Origin: Pontederia crassipes
Lineage: Eukaryota > Streptophyta > Magnoliopsida > Commelinales > Pontederiaceae
Reading direction: 5' to 3'
Assembly (NCBI GenBank): GCA_030549335.1
Contig: CM060190.1
Span: 49,746,999-49,810,998, forward strand
Length of the DNA: 64,000 nt
A program made the position numbers and the translations under genes. Below the pieces are notes generated by a model that saw nothing but the letters and a program-made list of their open reading frames with translations, was not told the DNA's origin and did not search any database. Shown piece after piece: positions 42,441 to 55,370 of this stretch (within the stretch, counting starts at the first letter, position 1; each line of letters opens with the position of its first letter).

Positions 42441-43507
42441 ATAAAAACCTATTGTGATCAGCTAGTGATGAGTCAGTATTATTGGATAGGATTCGACAAG
42501 TACAAAAGGTTAACATAGGAACTTTTATGCTTATGGACCAACTAAAGGTTGGTCATGATGAAAAGAACTATCATGTAAGCAAGGATGGGATTCTCATGTA
42601 TCAAGATAGATTGTAATATCCTAAAGTAAAAAGAAAAAAAAAAGAACAAGCAACAGCCGGCCGAAGACCAGCCGCATGCAACCCACAAAGCCCACTACAT
42701 TATGTTGACCTAAAAGCTAATGGCTTTTCCCCCAAATCCCATCACCGAATGCCAACCGAAAGTTGCCCAAGACCCCCCATTTTGCTACAGTAACCCCCAT
42801 GTCCTCTCTCCGTCCAAACCTCCATTCGGCCAGCAGGGAAAGAGAGCCCCATTTCTGCTACAGTAAGTCACCACGATTTATCCTTTGGTCCATATCAAGC
42901 ACCCTCACCATCTCTCTCTCTAATCACTGTAGCAACTCAGAAATAGTAGCTAGGAGGGAGAAAGGGTTGTCCAAGCTAAAGAAAGAAGATTAGAGTTTAA
43001 GCTTAGCTAATCAAGGTATGTTGAGGGTATCCAAACCCTCTAATCACTCCTTAATGATGTTTGTGTGCTTGGATTAGGGCATAAGAACCTAACATGTGTT
43101 CTTTAAATGTGTGATTAAGGTATATGCATTTGGCATTTGTATGTTTCATGTTTTATTAAGATTCATGCCCCATTGTTAATCATGTTGAAAATCTCATGTG
43201 CTTTATGTATTATCAATCTTAATGACTATTGTGGTTATATTAGCTCATTATGAAATCTTGTAAAGCTTATGTGCAATTTTAAGTGTGATTAGCATGTTGA
43301 ATGCCTTATGTGAAAACCTCTTTATGTTTCATGATTAGAATGCTAAGAATGTTAAGAAATGTCTTGTATGATGTTTGGAAGTCAATATTGGTTCAATATG
43401 TTAATGTACAAAAGATTTGGAAAGAAACCTTGTAAAAATCGGGTGTTTGCCGTCCTAGAACGGACGACCAATTTTCTATCGGTTGATCGTTCTGGAGGGG
43501 CAGACAC

Positions 43508-43925
43508 ATTCTGTGATTAGCGGGCGACCAAACGCCCTGTTTCGATCGTCCGATAGCTATGTAAATGTCGACCGATATACCACAGGTCGTTCGATATGAG
43601 TAGTCAAAACAGTCGAAATATTCTGTGATTAGCGGTCGATCGAACGCCCTATTTCGATCGTCCGAAAGTTAAGAACCGGTCGACCGATATGCCACCGGTC
43701 GTTCGATTTAAGCAGTCATCACATTCTGTGATTAGCAGATGAACCTGAACCCAATTTCAGACGTCCAAAAGACCCATAATGGTCGACCGATATACGAGCG
43801 GTCGTCCATTTCAAGGAGTCATCACATTCTGTGATTAGCGGATGAACCGAACGCACATTTTGATCGTCCGAAAGGACCATAACGGTCGATCGATGATCTG
43901 ACCGGTCGCCCGATATAAGACTAGT
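43508..43925. repeat. Four tandem copies of a 103-112 bp block in a solo LTR
   Basis: ATTCTGTGATTAGC recurs at 43508, 43620, 43723 and 43826. Each copy then carries TCGATCGTCC-type and GGTCGACCGATAT-type words, which are palindrome-rich. Confidence 0.88.
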
Positions 43926-44149
43926 GGTCGACCGTTAACCAAAATGGTCGTCCATTTTTGAAAGATGACTATCTATGATTGAATGTCCACACTTAGCATG
44001 ATTTGAAGTTTGTATGACCTTAAATAGGGTTAAAATATGCAACATGTATTGAATGATTGTATGTATTGATAAACATGATTAAAAGATAGGTTGATGAAGG
44101 AGTGACATTTTTATGACCCGTGACCAATTGGTACCCAACCTAAGACCTC

Positions 44150-44340
44150 ACCGACGGGTGGGAAAAGACCTCATTGACGAATGAGGATAAAAACCTTGCC
44201 TTCGAAGAAGGATAAAGACCTCACCTACGGGGATGATAAAGACCTTGCTTTCGAGAAAGGATAAAGACCTCACCTACGGGGAGGATAAAGACCTCATCTA
44301 CGGATGAGGATAAAGATCTCATCTACGGGGAGGATTATGA
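44150..44340. repeat. Short tandem repeats (GATAAAGACCTCACCTACGG type)
   Basis: Six or more imperfect copies of about 25-34 bases with the alternating words CTCACCTACGG/CTTGCTTTCGA, inside the same solo LTR. Confidence 0.85.
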
Positions 44341-46700
44341 TTTATGAGCCACTACCCTTCTCAATCGATAAAATAAGAAAACATCTAAATAAAGATGAAA
44401 GATGAAAAGATGTAAAGATGAATGATGAATGACTTGGGACATAAAGACAAAGATGATAAAAATGAAGAAGGCACCTATGAGGATGCATTATGAATTTCCA
44501 CTTGTCACATCATATGATGTCATGAATAAAGACGACAAAATAAAGTAAGACAAGATTATGATATGCAATAGCATCATGATAAGTATGATGATAAGATATG
44601 ATATGCAATAGCATAATGATAAGATATGATATGCAACAGCATAATGGTAAGTATGATGATAAATTATGATATGCATGATTTAAAGATTATGATGTTACAT
44701 GTTATCTAGCTTGTCATGATGATGTGCTCACATGCCATATAGTATGCACAAGTAGCTCATAGCATTCATATGGCTTATGTTCCATGATGATGAAATGCAT
44801 ATGCCATGACATATAGAAATCATGTTATAAGATCATAGCATGCATGGACTTCAACATACTCTAACAGGAGAAATCCTCTGCACCTCATGGATTCGTGCAG
44901 GTATGAAGGAGGCTTAAGTTCGGCGGCGAGAGCCTCGTGACGATGACATTGCACATGGGTCTGTCGGGCTACGACCCAAGTCTTTTACTTATATTATGTT
45001 ATCATGACGATGAACTCTGTTAAGGGTGTTTTATGTATGGCTTATGGGCCTTATTGAGCCATGTACTCCATTTGAAATCATTTATGTATGATGAACCCTC
45101 TATTGGGTATACGTTAGAGCCTATTAAGCCCATGGACCAGTTTATGTATCTTGGGATTTTATATGTTGAGAAGTCTTCCGCTATTTATGAAAAATGATGT
45201 TTTATGTTTATATTTATGAATATATTTTCGCTGCAAAAGTTTTATGAAATTAGGACAGGGTCAAAGTCAAAGTAACATCGCCTAGGGTTCGGCAAAAGTT
45301 TTAAATTGGGGCCGAATTTCGGAGGAGTTACATAGATTATTTGTATATAAAGCATATGACTTGAGAGAGGAAGTGTACAAGAAAGTCACAATGTAGCATA
45401 TTAAGTGATACAAGAAAGTTACAATGTAGCATATTCATTACATCCAGGTTGCACCAAGATGTACAAAAACCTGCGGCAAAATTACTTTTGGCTAGGAATG
45501 AAGGAGAATGTGGTTGAGTTTGTATCTCACTGTTTGGTATGTCAGCAAGTTATGGCTGAGCATCAAGCTCCTTGTGGTAAGATGAACCCATTACCTATAC
45601 CTGAGTGAAAATGAGAAAAGATTAATATGGATTTTGTGACAAATTTGTCATAATGTTGTGTGGGTGATAGTAGATAGATTGACAAAATCAGCGCATTTCT
45701 TACCAATTAAGATTACTTAGTCGTTGGAATAATTGACACAATTGTTCATTGATGAGATTATTCGATTACATGGTATACCAAAAGTCATTATTTCTAATAG
45801 AGACACTAGATTCACATACAAATTTTGGAAGAAGTTAAGTGAGCCCTTAGGGACGAATTTGTATTTTAGTACGGCCTTTCACCCACAGACTGATGGTCAG
45901 GCTGAGCGGACGATACAAACATTGGAGGATATGTTGAGAGCTAGTGCGATGAATTATGGTGGATGTTGGGATGATCATTTAGCGTTGGCCGAGTTTGCAT
46001 ATAATCATGGTTATCAATCCTCCATTTGTATGGCGCCATTTGAGGCTTTGTATGGTCAGAGATGTCGTACCCCCATATGTTGGGATAAAGAGGGTGAAAG
46101 ACAGTTGACGGATGTTGACTTAGTTCAGGAAACCGTGGACAAAATTGTTGTTATCCGAAAAAGAATAAAGGAAGCTTAGGATCGTCAGAAAGCACTAGCG
46201 GATAAGTCACGACATGAGAGACAATATGCAGTCGGAGATAAAGTTTTCTTGAAGATTTCTCCTTGAAAAGTTGTTCTTCGATTTGGAAAGAAAGGAAAGC
46301 TGAGTCCCAGATTTATCGAACTCTACGAGGTGTTTGAGAGAGTAGGAACCGTGGCTAATCGCCTTGCCTTGCCACCACCATTGGCGAGGATTCATAATGT
46401 GTTTCACATATCAATGTTTCGAAAGTTTTTGCTTAGAGAAGATCAACAGATTGAGGCATAACCAGTGGAGATAAATGAAAATATGACATATCAGGAGGAG
46501 CCTGCTCAGATATTAGCACATGAGGTGCGACAGTTACGCAGACGTGAGATACCTATGGTTAGAGTACTAAGGAAGAATTATACGGAGAGAAAGGCTACAT
46601 AAGAGTTGGAGGAGGATATGTTGAAAAGCTATCCACATTTTTCTGATCTTCAGGTTAGTTTGAATTTCGATGATAAAATTTTTGTCATGGGTATTGTAAT

Positions 46701-49331
46701 TGTAACATTTTTTTAAAAAAGTGGAATTTGTTTAAAAGTTAAGGGCAATTTTGACATTATGCATGAACTAGCAGTAGAAAGAAAAAAATAAGGTGACCGC
46801 GTGAAAAGAGAAAAAAAAAGGATCGTCGTCTTCATCTCCCAATAGCTACAGTAACTACGAGCCGTTCTCCAGCCGCCGCCCCTTTTGACACTTCGTTCTC
46901 CTCCGTTCGGCCATCGTTTTTTGCATGTGAGGTGTCTTTGGAAAGAGAACGACGAGACGAACATTTTGACATGGGTTAGGAGATGATCGGTCCACTGTGC
47001 GCGATGCAGTGAGCTTAGAACACGAGAAGACGAAAATTTCATCGATGACGATTTTGGCTCTGATTCGCACTGATTCTTCTCCTGGTGAGTTGTACATCAT
47101 TCTCAGGTCGATTATGATCATTTTGAAGGGTTTTAATTATGTCTTTGTTCCAAATCACGTAGGAGACCCAAATTGGGACTTTCGGTGCGCTATCCCACGA
47201 ACCGATGAGGAACTCCAGCCAAGCTCATCTCGATGTTTTGGTAGGTGCACACATTAGGCAAAAAGAAATCAGATTGCTGTCCGTATAATAATTAGTCGCT
47301 AATATTTTTTTTAGGTTCATAGGTTTCGGATTTCGATCGTTCTCCGATGACCTTTCCGGTGACTCATTCTCGTATCGCGGTTGGTAAGCGAATAAGAATG
47401 TGCATGTGATTGGATTTCAACTATGTGGACAATTTTAAAGTAACTTTATTTTATTATTGATGAAGAAGACATTTGGTGATTTTTTGACATTTTGGCGAGT
47501 TCGGTGGTGATTTTGAGGGCATTGGCTATAATGATTGTGGTATGAATGCTCGGTTAAGTAGAAGTGAATTTTTATAATGTAGTGAAAGTCCTAATTGGAA
47601 GTTGTCTTCAAAATTGATTTGAACTTCGCTTATAGGGGTTGTTGATCAGAGGCGACGGTTCGGTTGTTTAGATTCGATTAGGCGGTTACTAGACGACGAT
47701 GCATTCTTTTTCTTCTCGGTAAGTATTTTAATAAATCCATAATATGACTTGGCTTATGATAAGTACGTTGAGTTGTTGCGAAGAGTGAATTATCAATTAA
47801 ATTTTTATAATATTAATTTATCAAGTAATTGATGTGATAGGTTGTGTTTACTTTTGATTAGATTCGGACGAGGAAATAATTTGGGCACTCGAAGAATTCA
47901 AGGTGAGGGAACTTATCTCAATTGATATGAACCACTTAACTCCTTTGAGTGATGATATTGTCCCATTCGATGTGAGACTAATTTTCGTGATAGTTTATTC
48001 CCATATAAAAATCATATTTATTCGTATGCTTCTTATATGTGCTCTCATATGATTTGTGATGTTTTATTATGAATTGTGAAAGTCTTTAATTGATAGAAAT
48101 TTCTCCTGACACCTGAAATGAAGGATTTACTTTTGAAATGAAATGTATATTGATTTTCAAGTTTTACATTTTCATTTTGAAATTGCTTTCATGCATTACA
48201 TGTAAAATCCGCCTAGGCGGAGTGTTTTCACCTCGGGGGATTGGCCAACTCTAGGTAGACCGATTTGGGGCTCGATATGCTCTGTGTCAATGGAATACGA
48301 AGAGCAAGTTTAACACATTGTGTCAATGTAGTGATACAAAGGGTGAAATTAGAACAACTATCATTTGTAAATGAAGATACGGGGGATGGAAAGAAAAGAT
48401 AAGAGGCCCTGTGTCAATGGGATACGAAGGGCAGTTCAACGTCCTGTGTCAATGGGAACGAGGAACGAAGTTAGAACAACCACCCTGTGTCAATGAGATT
48501 CAAGGTGTGGGATTGATTCCTCCATTGAGGAGATTGAATATTCATATTTGATGATGTTTCCCCAAGTTTTATGATGTTATCTTATTATCCTGCATATGCA
48601 TCCTTAGCATTCATTTAGAGTATGATCATTATTTTAATGAATTTTCTTGGAGATATGAGAAGGGTTTGGAATAATTTCTGAAAATGAAAAGGTTGGTTTT
48701 TCTTTCGCTGTTTTAATATTTGAGATAATCGTTTTACTCATTGAGCCCTTTTATGCTCACTCCTCTTGTTTAATTCTTTTCAGTTAATGAATGCAACATT
48801 GTATAGCATTAAATAAGGATTGTAAAGGGGCTAGGAAATGAGCATGTGTGAGAGGCGTGATTATTGAATAGCTAACTTTGCGTTTCATTGAATTTTCTTA
48901 TACGGATTTATTACTTGATGAATGCTTAGAAAGATTTTGGAAATGTTGGATAATTGTGTGGAGCAAAGACGCTCACGTTATATGGTTTACGAGCATTTGG
49001 TTCGTGATCTTGATTTGAGAGTGAGCTTGAGACTCACTATTTTGGGCATGTGTCCCACCATTTTAGCTATCTGATGAATTGCAATTGCCTATGATGATTA
49101 AAGTTTTGAAGTTAATTATTGCAATGATATATATATATATATATATATATGGATTGTTGTATATGACGAATAGACGAATTTACGCATATTTCATGCCGAA
49201 ATTTTTGAAAATTCACAGGGTTAGTTTATTTTTGAAACGTTGGTTTCCGTTGAAAATTTAAATTTGAATTTAAACGATTGGTTTTTCGGTTTCTCCCCTT
49301 GTGACACCAAAATGAGTAGAAGGTCATCACA
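46701..49331 (+). repeat. 3' LTR of the gypsy fossil (2,631 bp)
   Basis: Aligns end to end with 33611-36191 with many single-base differences and small length changes. It includes the same CTGTGTCAATGGGATAC block series and a (TA)n run at about 49127-49150 that is shorter in the 5' LTR. Confidence 0.92.
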
Positions 49332-49530
49332 ACAATAGTTTTTGAATGTTTAAATTCACTCTTTGTGTAATATATTAACAGCTTAATTATTCTATTTATA
49401 TGTCTTTAAACCAATGATCTTGCAAACACTACAAAATGTTGCATAGTAATTATTTTAGATTTTATTCAATTATCTTTGGCTTATTTATCCTATCATCCTA
49501 CTAATGTATTTCTCCTTAGCGTTACTACAA

Positions 49531-49641
49531 TATTTCTTAGATCTTATATTTAACAAGAGATTTCGGTCAAGAAGGGAAATTTATTATTTTCAACGTATGT
49601 TGGTGGAGTTGGAATTAAACTCTTGTTGCCTTAACGGGAAG
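49531..49641 (+). pseudogene. MBD gene B, exon 2 remnant
   Basis: 111 bases aligning with exon 2 of units A and C: Tyr-Phe-Leu-Asp-Leu, then FNKRFRSRREIYYF, the C-terminal half of the MBD. The reading frame is open, but the acceptor TATAG|TATTTC of the other units is here TACAA|TATTTC, so the AG is lost. It is cut off from exon 1 by about 20 kb of insertions, and no exon 3 follows. It is decaying under no visible constraint. Confidence 0.88.
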
Positions 49642-49779
49642 GTATGCATATATTTTCCATTTTTGGCTTTTTCCTTCTTTTTCTCTAGTTTACTATTTTT
49701 TTCTTCCATTACTAAAGGAATATGTTTTTACTTTACTATTCTTTCTTTTGCATTCTTAGGTTAAACTAGCATGCTCATT

Positions 49780-50370
49780 ATGTAACGGATAACATTAAAT
49801 CATATGTCAATAAATTCTTGTGCTTGTAATATGTGATTTTGAAATTATGAAGTTCAAATCACATGTTTCAAGTACTTGATCATTGTATTCAGAATCAACC
49901 ATAATATATATTTTGAGTACTAAATTCTAATAAATTTTTTTGTCATTTTTAACGTCTCCTTTTTTTATAATCTCATTTTATTATCAAGAATGTCGAACGT
50001 TATGATTAACTCAACCATCTATAAACTAAGAATTAGATTAATTTCAAGTAATTAATTAGGAATTAGATTGATTTCAAGTAATTAACTAATAATTAACTTA
50101 TCATGGTATTAGATTAAAAAATAGCAAATTAACTAGGAACTAGATTAGTTTTAAGTAATTAACTAGTAATTAACTTAACATGTATTAACTAACTAACATG
50201 TATTAACTTAACATGTATTAACTAACATGATTAAAAATAATAAATTAACTAGGGATTACATAATGGATGATAGTAGACTCGTACCTTCTTAAGCGAGAAG
50301 AATGCCGGCGGCCGACGGAGGAGGGTAAGCGGTGGAGGAAGGCGGCGAGCGGCGGGTGACTGATTGTAAT
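49780..50370. other. Junction spacer between units B and C
   Basis: Unit similarity ends at about 49778, early in intron 2. The filler holds a string of related AATTAACTAG(G/T)AA and AACATGTATTAACT repeats (about 50030-50230) and a short GC-rich stretch (about 50300-50360). Unit C 5' flank begins near 50370. Origin unknown. Confidence 0.6.
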
Positions 50371-50981
50371 GAATAATAAAATAATAAGTAATGAATAATA
50401 AAATATTCTGAAAAATACATTGAAAAGCGTTAAAATGATCGTTAGATATCAAAAAGGAGTCGTGGATAGTGTGATTCCCTCACCCGAATGACTGATTGAA
50501 AAATATCAAACTTTTTTTACTATTATTATGTTAAAAATCATACTAATCGGACGAATTAGTGAATTTGAAATATCAAACATTTTTTTCTATGAATCAGAAC
50601 TTTCAGGAAAAATGTAACTATAATTGCATGTTTCGTGTGTTCAAAAGTAACATTGATTGACTAATTAAATGAGTTCAAACATTAATTAATTTTTTGAGAG
50701 ACACTTATTATCTTTCAATCATTTGCCAACTGCATTCCATAAACCATTAATTCATACAACTCATTTTCTTCCCTATTTGTTCCTCGGCTCATTGCCACCT
50801 TGCACCTGTCATCATTTGCGTGCATGCACCTCATAATTATTCCAAGATCTTATCAACAGCACAATTTTGATTGGTCTAAGAACAAATTATATATTGTCAT
50901 GAAAAAAGAATAAAGTATATATGTGCGCATATCCTCCAACGAGATAAGAAGAAAACCTGATACAAGTCTTTGAATGGAAAC

Positions 50982-51310
50982 TGTTGCGAATAAAACACTA
51001 ACGATCGATGAATAATCAAAATAACGAAAGAAAGAGAAGATGAACACAGAGATTTAACGTGATAAAACTCTCTTGATCAATGTGAACAAGAGAGAAACAT
51101 CCACGGGCAAAGGAGGCCGCCGCCAGAAATTTCCACTATGAGCCAAAAGAGAGTGTACATCATATAAAATCCTAACCCTCATATATAAAGGTCCATACCC
51201 TAACGGTCCAAGTCCTCCGCTTCCGCCACAGATTCTCATTTTTCCTCCTTTTTCATTTTTTTTCTTTCATAATTTTGGGTACAAGGTACATAATTCAAGG
51301 CACACCAACA
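50982..51310 (-). repeat. 3' LTR (left copy) of the Tnt1-like element
   Basis: 329 bases. On the plus strand it starts TGTTGCGAAT and ends CACACCAACA. It keeps a stretch with CATATATAAAGG that the other LTR lacks. Confidence 0.93.
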
Positions 51311-54300
51311 AATCTCCACCTTGACTTTAATTTCACAAAACTCTAAAAAAAATGCTCAACATGCTCTCCTTTGCCGAATGGCCCACGAGGGCCTAGCTTG
51401 ATCTTTGTGTAACGCCCGCCAAGTCTGAACAATAGTCGAACTTGGCAACAGGTAAACTCTTTGTCATAATATCTGCTGGATTGTCATGTGTGCTAATCTT
51501 CTGAACTTGAACATCTTGCTTTTCCACAATATCTCGAACAAAATGATATCTCACATCTATATGCTTTGTTCTTTCATGATGCATTTGATTTTTTGTAAGA
51601 TGTATTGCACTATGACTATCACAATATATGACAGTAGCTTCCTCTTTCGTAGTGAGCTCTCCAACTAATCCTCTCAACCAGATAGCTTCTTTCACAGCTT
51701 CAGTGATGGCCATGTATTCAGCTTCAGTAGTGGATAATACTACTGTATCCTGCAAAATAGCTTTCCAACTCACAGCACAATCAGTAATAGTAAAGACATA
51801 ACCAGTTAGGGACCTTCTTCTATCAAGATCTCCTGCAAAATCTGAATCAACATAGCCAATCAGTCCAGCTGAATTTCTACCAAATTCCAAGCATACATCA
51901 GAAGTACCTCTTAAATATCTCAGTATCCACTTAACAGCTTCCCAGTGCTTCTTTCCTGGATTAGACATATATCTACTAACAACACTGACAGCATGAGATA
52001 TATTTGGACGAGTGCAAACCATTGCATACATAATGCTACCAACTGCACTACAGTAAGGAACTTTTGACATATACCTTTTGTCTTCATCAATTTGAGGTGA
52101 ACATGAAGCTGAGAGTTTAAAGTGCGCTGCAATCAGTGTACTGACAGTTTTAGCATTCTGCATTCCAAAATGCTCCAAGATTTTTTCAATATATTTCTGC
52201 TGAAACAGAAATAGTCTTCCTGAACTTCTATCTCTAGAAATTTCCATTTCCCAAAATCTTCTTTGCTGCTCCAAGATCCTTCACTTCAAATTCAGAACTT
52301 AACTTATTTTTCAAAATATTAATTTCAGATATATCTTTCGCTACAATTAACATATCATCAACATAGAGCAACAAATAGATGAATGAACCATCGGCAAGTT
52401 GATTCAAATAAACACAACTATCATATTTGCTTCTAGCAAAACTAATACTCAACATGAATGAATCAAACCTTTTATACCACTGCCGAGGGGATTGTTTAAG
52501 TCCATACAAGGACTTCTTCATATGACAAACTTGATCTTCTCTACCTTCAACATGAAAATTCTCTGACTGCTCCATATATATATATTCTTCTAGATCGTCA
52601 TGTAAGAATACAGTCTTAACATCTAATTGCTCAAGTTCAAGATTCTGCAAAGCAACAATAGCAAGCAAAGTACGAATAGAAGTATGTTTCACAACTGAAG
52701 AGAACACATCATGAAAATCAACACCCTCCACTTGATTGTACCCTTTTGTCACCAATCTTGTTTTGTACTTTGTTTCTTCATTATTGATTCCTTCTTTCTT
52801 CTTGAACACCCATTTGCAGCCAACAATCTTCTTATTCACGGGTTATTTTACAAGATCCCAAGTGCCATTCTTCTGTAGAGATTCCATCTCCTCCTGCATT
52901 GCTATTAACCACTTATTACAATCATGACTTCGAATAGCTTCAAAATAGGAGGAATGATTAGGTAATTCAATATCTTCAGCAACACTTAATGCATAAGCGA
53001 CCAGTTCTTCAAATCCGAGCCTTTGAGGTACTTTTATTTCTCTCCTCGGTCTATCACGAGCTAACATGTATTGCTGCTGAACTTGAGGTGATGTATGAAC
53101 TTCAGGAGCATCAGGAGTATAATTCTTTTCATCAGAAGAACTTGACAGTTCTAACTCCACCTTCTCCAAAGTTTTCTGCTTTTCTGTATAACCAATAATA
53201 GACAAATCTTTTCTCGAGTGAAACATTATAGATTCATCAAAAGTAACATCTCTACTGATAATAAATTTCTTGATTTCAGGACACCATAATCTATAACCTT
53301 TAACACCAGATTTATAACCAAGAAATATGCACTTCCTAGCTCTAGGTTCAAGCTTTCCATCATTAACATGTGCATATGCAGGACAACTGAAAACTCTTAA
53401 ATGTGAGTAATTAGGAGAATTACCTGACCACACTTCTTCAGGAATTTTTAAGTCTAAGGATCGGTGAGGAGACCGATTCACTAAGTGACATGCCAGGTTA
53501 ACAGCCTCTGCCCAAAACTCCTTGCCAAGTCCTGCATTTGATAGCATACATCGTGCTATTTCTAGTAGAGTTCTGTTCATTCTTTCTGTGACTCCATTCT
53601 GCTGTGGAGTTCTCATAACTGTGTGATGCCTTGCAATACCTTCTTTGTCACAGAATTCATTGAACTTAGAATTACAGAATTCTAGTCCATTATCAGTCCT
53701 CAGTCTCTTGACAACTTTTTCAGATTGCTTCTCTAGCAAAGTTTTTCATGACTTGAATGTTTCGAATACATCATCTTTATGCTTTAGAAAATAGACCCAA
53801 ACTTTTCTAGAGAAATCATCAATAAATGTCAGCAAATACCTATTTCCTCCTTTCGAAGGAACCTCAGAAGGACCCCATAAATCTGAATGGATGTAATCAA
53901 GGGTTCCCTTCGTCTTATGAATGGCTGAGCCGAAACTAACTCTCTTCTGCTTTCCGAAGATACAATGCTCACACAGCTCTAACTTTTCAACTTTTGCACC
54001 AAGAAGAAGATCTCTGTTACTGAGAACTTGCATGCCCTTCTCACTCATATGGCCCAAACGCATGTGCCATAACTTTGTGCAATCTTCCTCTGGGGTAGAT
54101 GAGACTGCTGCTGAACCTATCATCGTCGAACCTTGGAGAACATACAAACTACCGATTTTGAGACCTTTCATCAACACAAGAGCACCACGAGAAATTTTCA
54201 TTCCATTAGACTCAATAACAACTTTGCAACCATTTGAGTCTAAGACACCGAGAGAGATAAGATTCTTCTTCAGATCAGGAACATGTCTGACTTCTGATAA

Positions 54301-55370
54301 TGTCCTAATAATCCCATCATGCATCTTAATCTGGATGGACCCAATACCAACAGTCTTACAGGCAGCATTGTTTCCCATAAGAACGACTCCACCTTCAACA
54401 GATTTGTACGTGGAGAACCAATCTCGATTGGGACACATATGGTATGAGCATCCAGAATCGAGAATCCATTCACTTGATGATCTAGATTTGTTTGATGTCG
54501 TTACCAACAGAACATCTTCATTATCACTTTCTGCTACACCGGCATCTGCAACTTCAGCCTTTTGATTTCCCTTCTCGTTGCCATCGTTAATCCTTTTATT
54601 CTTATTCTGTAATTTGTAACACTCTGCTTTGATATGACCCTTCTTCTTGCAATAATTGCAGACTTTATCTCTGTTCTTCGACTTGGATCTGGATCTATCT
54701 TGATTTTGATTTCTCATCTGATGTCTGCCTCTTGCGATCAGACCTGAGGCTTGATCATCAGATTTACTGCTTGATCCCAATTCATTATCCAACGTTTCTT
54801 TGCTCAGCAGTCTGCCCTTAATATTTTCAAACGTGAGTTTGTCCCTACCGTAGATCATCGTCTCCTTAAAGGTTTTATATGAAGATGACAGAGAACAAAG
54901 AAGTAATAGGGCCTGATCTTCATCATCAACCTTTGCATCAACGTTCTTCAAATCATTGATTAGGGCAATGAACTCACTGATATGTGATTTGATCGACGTA
55001 CCTTCGGCCATACGAAAGTGTACAACCGCGCTTCAACATAAGTCGATTCGCTAGGGTTTTTGTTAGATACAGAGTTTCCAACTTCGTTCAAAGACCGACC
55101 GTCGTCTTCTCTGCGAGAACTTCCTGAAGAACATCGTTCGTCAGGCACAATTGAATCATAGACATGGCCTTCTCGTCAAGATCCTCCCAGGCGGACGCCT
55201 CCATGGCGTCAGGCTTTTGACCCGACAGCGCCTTCTTCAACCCATTCTGAACCAGGATGGCATGCATCCGAACCTGCCACAAACTGAAATTTGTGTTCCC
55301 GTCGAACTTCTCGATGTCGAACTTCGTTGTAGTCATCTTCGCGGAAAGAAACTCGGCTCTGATACCAATT

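Larger units (their letters stand above)
42612..45332. mobile_element. Solo LTR nested in the gypsy integrase region (2,721 bp)
   Basis: Begins TGTAATATCC and ends GGAGGAGTTACA, flanked by TAGAT on both sides (42607-42611 and 45333-45337). Outer integrase sequence continues directly after it. The ends resemble the solo LTR at 12520-14328 in style. It contains two tandem repeat tracts (about 43508-43920 and 44150-44340) and long ATGATG/ATGAT-rich stretches. Confidence 0.9.
33611..49331 (+). mobile_element. Ty3/gypsy retrotransposon fossil, chromovirus (Tekay/Del-like), with nested insertions
   Basis: LTRs at 33611-36191 and 46701-49331, both starting TGTAACATT and ending TCACA. The target duplication is ACAAT (33606-33610 and 49332-49336), with the empty site intact in units A (about 21015) and C (about 60890). 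A primer-site-like GTATCAGAGA follows the 5' LTR at 36201. In order come gag (about 36550-37490), a CCHC knuckle (about 37537, CFNCGEKGYKKFEC), protease and pol start (about 37700-38290), integrase (about 42470-42611 and 45333-46200) and a chromodomain-like tail (about 46480-46650). Its own reverse transcriptase is not seen. The element is broken, with several breaks besides the two insertions. The LTRs differ at about 8% of sites in the first ~100 bases by eye, so it is probably a few million years old. Confidence 0.9.
24960..49780 (+). repeat. Tandem gene unit B, rearranged and full of insertions
   Basis: Recognisable unit parts: 5' flank (24960-27401, split by a CACTA element), sense start of exon 1 (27402-27593), an inverted exon 1 plus promoter (27594-28823), intron 1 (28824-49530, split by a solo LTR and a gypsy element), exon 2 (49531-49641) and the start of intron 2. 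Exons 3 and 4 and the 3' flank are absent. Confidence 0.85.

Noticed and set aside
42763-42993. 76-codon open frame
   Set aside because: Inside a solo LTR bounded by a TAGAT duplication; no domain.
43508-43925. Regularly spaced repeats as a CRISPR array
   Set aside because: The blocks are 103-112 bases, diverged, with no short identical repeat/unique spacer pattern, and lie in a plant LTR.
53921-54565. 214-codon plus-strand open frame
   Set aside because: Opposite strand of copia gag/protease/integrase coding sequence.
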